From Isochrysis galbana (lineage: Eukaryota; Haptophyta; Isochrysidales; Isochrysidaceae): a stretch of DNA of 64,000 nucleotides. Position 1 is the first letter of the stretch. The number at the start of each line of letters is the position of its first letter. Location: NCBI GenBank assembly GCA_018136815.1, contig CM030933.1:1178001-1242000 (forward strand). Direction: 5' to 3'. A program made the position numbers and the translations under genes. Shown here piece by piece: positions 60,127 to 64,000 of this stretch. The notes under the pieces were generated by a model, which was not told the DNA's origin, did not search any database, and worked only from the letters and a program-made list of their open reading frames with translations.

Positions 60127-63100
60127 TTAGACGTCCATACCGGACACAGGTGAGGCTGTAGTGGCTACGCGCATCATCGATTGTGTGCGGCTCATGTCAT
60201 ACGCCAAAACACCGAATGAGATTCGTGACCAGAACTCCTCCACCTTCTTTCCCATCATATGGAAAAGGACGAAGAAGCTAACAAGTCGTTGGAGGGATGC
60301 GCAGCGAGTCTCGTAGAGCACCTGAGGAGAACAATGAGCAAGCACAGTGAAAAGCGGGATTCTACAAGATCAACGGTGATGGGAAGGGCCAAACTCTTTG
60401 AGAGGAGGGGTGGGTAAGAGGAAGGATTGGGGGCTCATCGGCGCTGTGCTCACCTCGAGCGTGCGCTGTTCCGCCAGCAACTGTGCTGGCGGCAGGGCAT
60501 CGAATTGCAAGTCTCGCCCACGATCAATGGGCGAAAGCGGCGCGCCCACAACCTGCGCACCGCTTAGCTCCGACGCGAGGCCACTGCCTTTGGTCGATGC
60601 TGCGTGCAGAATACGTAACACCGCAGGCGGAAGGCGCGCCAGCGAGGACATGTGCGCATAGAGCCCGCAAAGAGCGTTCGGAGATTTGGAGGCAGCAGCG
60701 AGCGCCGCGTCAGAGGCGGCATTGGCATCATTGCCGCTTTTGGCGGCCCCTTCCGCCAAACAGAGGCCTAGCAGTTTCTCGGAAAGAAAATGCGGCCGGA
60801 TGGTGGGTAGCACGAGATGGATGGCGCGCGGAAGGGGCCACGGATTGTGACCAATGGTGAGCGTCTCGCACGTGACACCAAGAGATTGGATCGAGCTGGC
60901 TTGCTTGATAGAGAGAAGCGAGGTGGCCTCTGCTGCAGCGAGCGAATGAATGCGCCCATCAGGGCGGCCGACGGCTAGCAGCGCGCCTCGCACTACCCTG
61001 TGTGTGTGACGGTGAACGAGGTGATCGTGTGGGTTGGCTGAGTACACGGATAGACCGGCAATTGAGTATGATAGCGCAAAGAGCTTGGAGAGGAAGGCCT
61101 CGGCGCACTGTCCTACCCATGGGATATCAGCAATGAGAACGGAGCGTCCGCTCACACGGTGAAGCCAAGGACGCCGCTGCACTAGGCGAAGGAGCACCGT
61201 CGTCCACCATGGGAGGAACGCGTAGATGATCGAGTCGATTATGGCCACTACGTACCTGAGGGCCACATAGGCATCGGACTCGCTGGCCTCAGCCCCAGCG
61301 GTGGCCGGTACTTCGAGCATGCTTGGACGCGCGGCCCTCAATGCAGCGGATAGAGGGGTGTAGCCAGCGAGGACGGTGGCAAGAATGTAGATGGCAGACA
61401 TGATCCAAGAGTATGGACCTTCCAGCACATGCTGTGCCCATCGCTGCCCCTCGCGCCGTAGACTCGCGCCCGTCGGGGTGTCGCTCATCTGGTCGTCTCC
61501 GACGATTTCCTTGATTGCTTCCATGTGGCCACTACCGCAGAGGCTCGAGAGCTCTTTGGCAACTAGCTTGGCTCGCGGAAAGAGATCCGGCCTCACGCCA
61601 CCGAGAGAGCTCATCAGCCCTAGGAGCACATGCGTCAGCAACTGGTGCGTCGCCGCCACGGAGATGGAGCACGGCTCGGCCACACGGAACCCCGTTAGAG
61701 TGGAGAAGCAGCGCGGAACCGCAGCTGGCACACGACGAGCGGTATCCGCCGCATCAATTACTTGCTCCGCCGGCTGCTCGTTCACCACGCGACCAAGGTG
61801 CGTGTCGATCTCTGAGGCGACGGCGAACACGTGTGGAGTGTGCTTCCGCAACATCTTAGCGCACGCAAGCGTGGCAAAGGTGCCGCCTGAGTGGGACACG
61901 AGGAGCACAACCGCACCATCGAGACTCAGGCCTTCATCGATGGGATGACCGAGCTGCGGGATGGGCACTGACTGGCCGAAGAGCGCTAGCAACTTATTGC
62001 TCGAAACAGCGCGCGCGCGCAGCCCGGGGAGCGCTGTGCGGAGATCGGAGACGAATTGCTCGACAATCCAGAGGCTGACTTCGCAGGCCGCGACGATAAA
62101 GTCGACGATCTCGCCGTTTGGTCCGTCTAGACTAGTGGTGGCTGCATCGGCTGCGCGCTCCTTTAGGCGCAAAGCTAGGGCGCTCGACAGCTCGCGGGCG
62201 ACACGCTGATTGGTCAGCGCGACCTGCCCTTTGCCTCTCGTCATGCGCGCACCCGAGCCGAGTTCGCCGAAAGACTCGCGCAGCGACGCGAGTGTAGACG
62301 GGATCTGGCGGATGTCTAGACCAACCGGGTCGTCGACGGTCGGCGGCAGGGGCATCACCACAGGGTTGTTCGACAACTCAACGCTCCGCTGGCGAAGCGA
62401 AAAGGCCGCCTTGAGGGGCTGCCGGGCGTGTCCAGCCGTTGGGCTGCTCAGTTTAGAACCGACGGCATCCTTCGCGAGCGGCGTGCTGTTAAAGGTGATC
62501 CTTCCGCGCCGACCCTCTGAAGTGTACGCGAAGGCGAGCTCCTCGCCGTCGTCGAAAACTGTCTCCTCGGTCCGTGGGCACTGTGTTCGGAGTCCAGACT
62601 GTGCCGCTGATAGTAGCGGCGTTTGAGCAGTCGTCGTCCCCATTTGCTTCTTCATCGAACCCGTCTTCTGCTGATCCTCACGCCACCGCAGTAGGACGAC
62701 CTCTCCGCCATGGTCATCGAGGTCATATCGAAAGGGCGTCCCTGTGCTGGCGTTGCCCACCCCAATCAAATTCCCGCGCTGCGCAAGAACAGCACCAGGC
62801 GCACCTCGCAAGTTCCTTGCGGCCGCACGAGCTGCCTTCAGCTCGGGATTCCACCATGGATTGTTCTCTGGGTCGAGTGGTATGCCTGCCTTGGTGGCCG
62901 CGGCTTCGGAGCCAAACAAGACCATACCAAGGGCTGGGTAGAAGGCGATGGACATCGGCTGGCCCTTCGCACACACGGCAATCTCGCCGCCCGTTGCTGG
63001 TGCGCTCGAGGTTGGCGTGGAGACAGGGCCACCAGCGTCGAGCGAGTGCGAGAATGTGAGGCCAAACGAGCCTGCCGCACGGCCCAGGATGAGCAAGGCG

Positions 63101-64000
63101 GCTCGATGGAGTCCGCCCTCGAAGAAGGCGCTGACCGCCTCATCCGCCATGGCATCTGGGTGGCATCCCGCGGGGAGCGATAGGCCCATTTCGGCTGCAT
63201 GCGCAGCAAGGAGGGCCCTCGCGCGCTCGCGCATCTTCGAGATGATGGCTTGGCGACGCTGCTCACAATGAGCGGCCATCGAGTCGCAAGGCAAATGCAG
63301 TCCGGCCTCGGGGTCACGAACGTGGCTGGAGAAGTGGGGCGGGTCGACCGTGGACGCCTCATGTGCGACGGAGGTAGCCCCAGACGTGCCTTGCGCATTC
63401 ATTGGCGAAGCACCCTGCATCTCCGCGGCATCCTCTGCCACAAGAGCAGACCATTCCTGAGCAAAGGCATCACCAATTTTATGCAGCGCGTGCGATGACA
63501 TGAGCTTTCCCGCCTTGAACAGGCTTGACACGTCTTCCCTGTGGCGCACCAAGGGTTGGGGGAGAAGCGGTTGAACCAAGGCTTCAGCTCCTAGGGGAGA
63601 ATGCTGAGGTCCCGGAGTGATCACGCTCGCACCTCGAGTCACGGAGACCGCCGAAGACGTAGCCATAACGCGCGGCTGCCCGCCAGAGGCCGCGGGTCCG
63701 ATGCAGGTCGAGCAGCCCGGCAAGGCATACGGAGTCCACCACATCCGGGAGCTTGGCGCCAAGAAGGTGCGGGAGAACCACCTGCAGATCCTCTGTGGGC
63801 ATGGCTCGTCCGGGCTGCATGTCGAAAAAGTCGAGGTCTCCGTTGTGGGTGATGAAGCCTTCGACGGTGCGCGTCGTCGCCGTGAAGCTGCCAGTGCTCG
63901 AGTCGTACTCCCATACGGTCTGCCGGCTGGGCGGCGTCCACTGGTGAGGGTGGCAGCCACGGAGCGTCGTCAGAGAGGAGGTGGCAAAGCGCGTGTGCCC
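60127..64000 (-). CDS. Glutamine amidotransferase II / SIS membrane protein (5' end beyond window)
   Basis: Exons (sense order) 64000-63649, 63590-60454 and 60321-60127 join in frame: 1227 residues, start missing. It opens with GHTRFATSS...GCHPHQW and GFITHNGDLDFF, the class II amidotransferase motifs of GlmS-like enzymes (the catalytic Cys1 would lie upstream). DSVCLAGLLDLHRTRGLWRA follows. A SIS sugar-phosphate domain follows later, with GAVVLLVSHSGGTFATLACA. Two hydrophobic segments (YSWIMSAIYILATVLAGYTP and VVAIIDSIIYAFLPWWTTVL) split a second SIS-like region with GRSVLIADIPWVGQCAEAFL. The C-terminus ends LAYDMSRTQSMMRVATTASP. Large membrane proteins of this layout are, to my knowledge, uncharacterised in algae and oomycetes. 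Intron 1 is 58 nt; intron 2 is 132 nt with a GTGAGC donor. Confidence 0.85.

Overview
The window is nuclear DNA of a eukaryote, most likely a unicellular alga. Nine or ten single-copy housekeeping genes are cut by short GT-AG introns (58 to about 300 nt). A plastid-type triose-phosphate translocator is present. A large secreted protein carries Pro-rich spacers and Cys modules of a kind I associate with haptophytes, pelagophytes and diatoms. The lineage is an inference; I cannot fix the species. More than half of the window is repeats: retroposon fragments, truncated LTR-type and LINE elements, a hAT element, foldback elements, microsatellites and long homopolymers.

Layout. 1-1.2 kb: retroposon fragments. 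1.3-4.9 kb: a divergent pair, GH99 endomannosidase (-) and triose-phosphate translocator (+). 5.7-7.7 kb: a retroposon split by a hAT element with readable TIRs and target duplication. 9.4-10.1 kb: TsaE (-). 11.6-15.8 kb: RTEL1-type helicase (+, five exons). 16-22.6 kb: nested repeats. 22.8-23.6 kb: a bZIP transcription factor (-). 24.5-26.7 kb: gag-like part of a retrotransposon. 27.4-30.8 kb: Rit1 tRNA ribosylphosphate transferase (-), divergent from a small PDZ-like protein gene (+). 31.3-36.1 kb: a metallo-beta-lactamase-fold hydrolase (-) and an APE2-type nuclease with a PCNA-binding motif (-). 36.2-38.3 kb: integrase remnant and repeats. 38.7-40.3 kb: Nop52/Rrp1 (+). 41.7-47.1 kb: a secreted, membrane-anchored multidomain protein (-), broken by one base in a G8 run. 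48.7-50.7 kb: repeats and a paralogue of the small PDZ-like gene (+). 51.3-57.4 kb: repeats, an ankyrin ORF, a LINE endonuclease fragment and a palindrome cluster. 57.6-58.6 kb: MazG-like pyrophosphohydrolase (+). 60.1-64.0 kb: a glutamine amidotransferase-II/SIS membrane protein (-) running off the right edge.

The most striking item is in the bZIP gene. Just downstream of the leucine zipper, two abutting RNA hairpins present CCGCAG loops exactly 26 nt apart. This is the size and loop sequence of the IRE1-processed intron of animal XBP1. Removing the 26 nt shifts the frame, replaces a tail containing a hydrophobic segment with a short soluble tail, and ends at a new stop. This looks like a complete unfolded-protein-response switch written in the DNA. 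Most other genes serve tRNA modification (TsaE, Rit1), DNA maintenance (RTEL1, APE2, MazG), ribosome assembly (Nop52) or secretory glycan processing (GH99). No operon-like logic is expected or seen.
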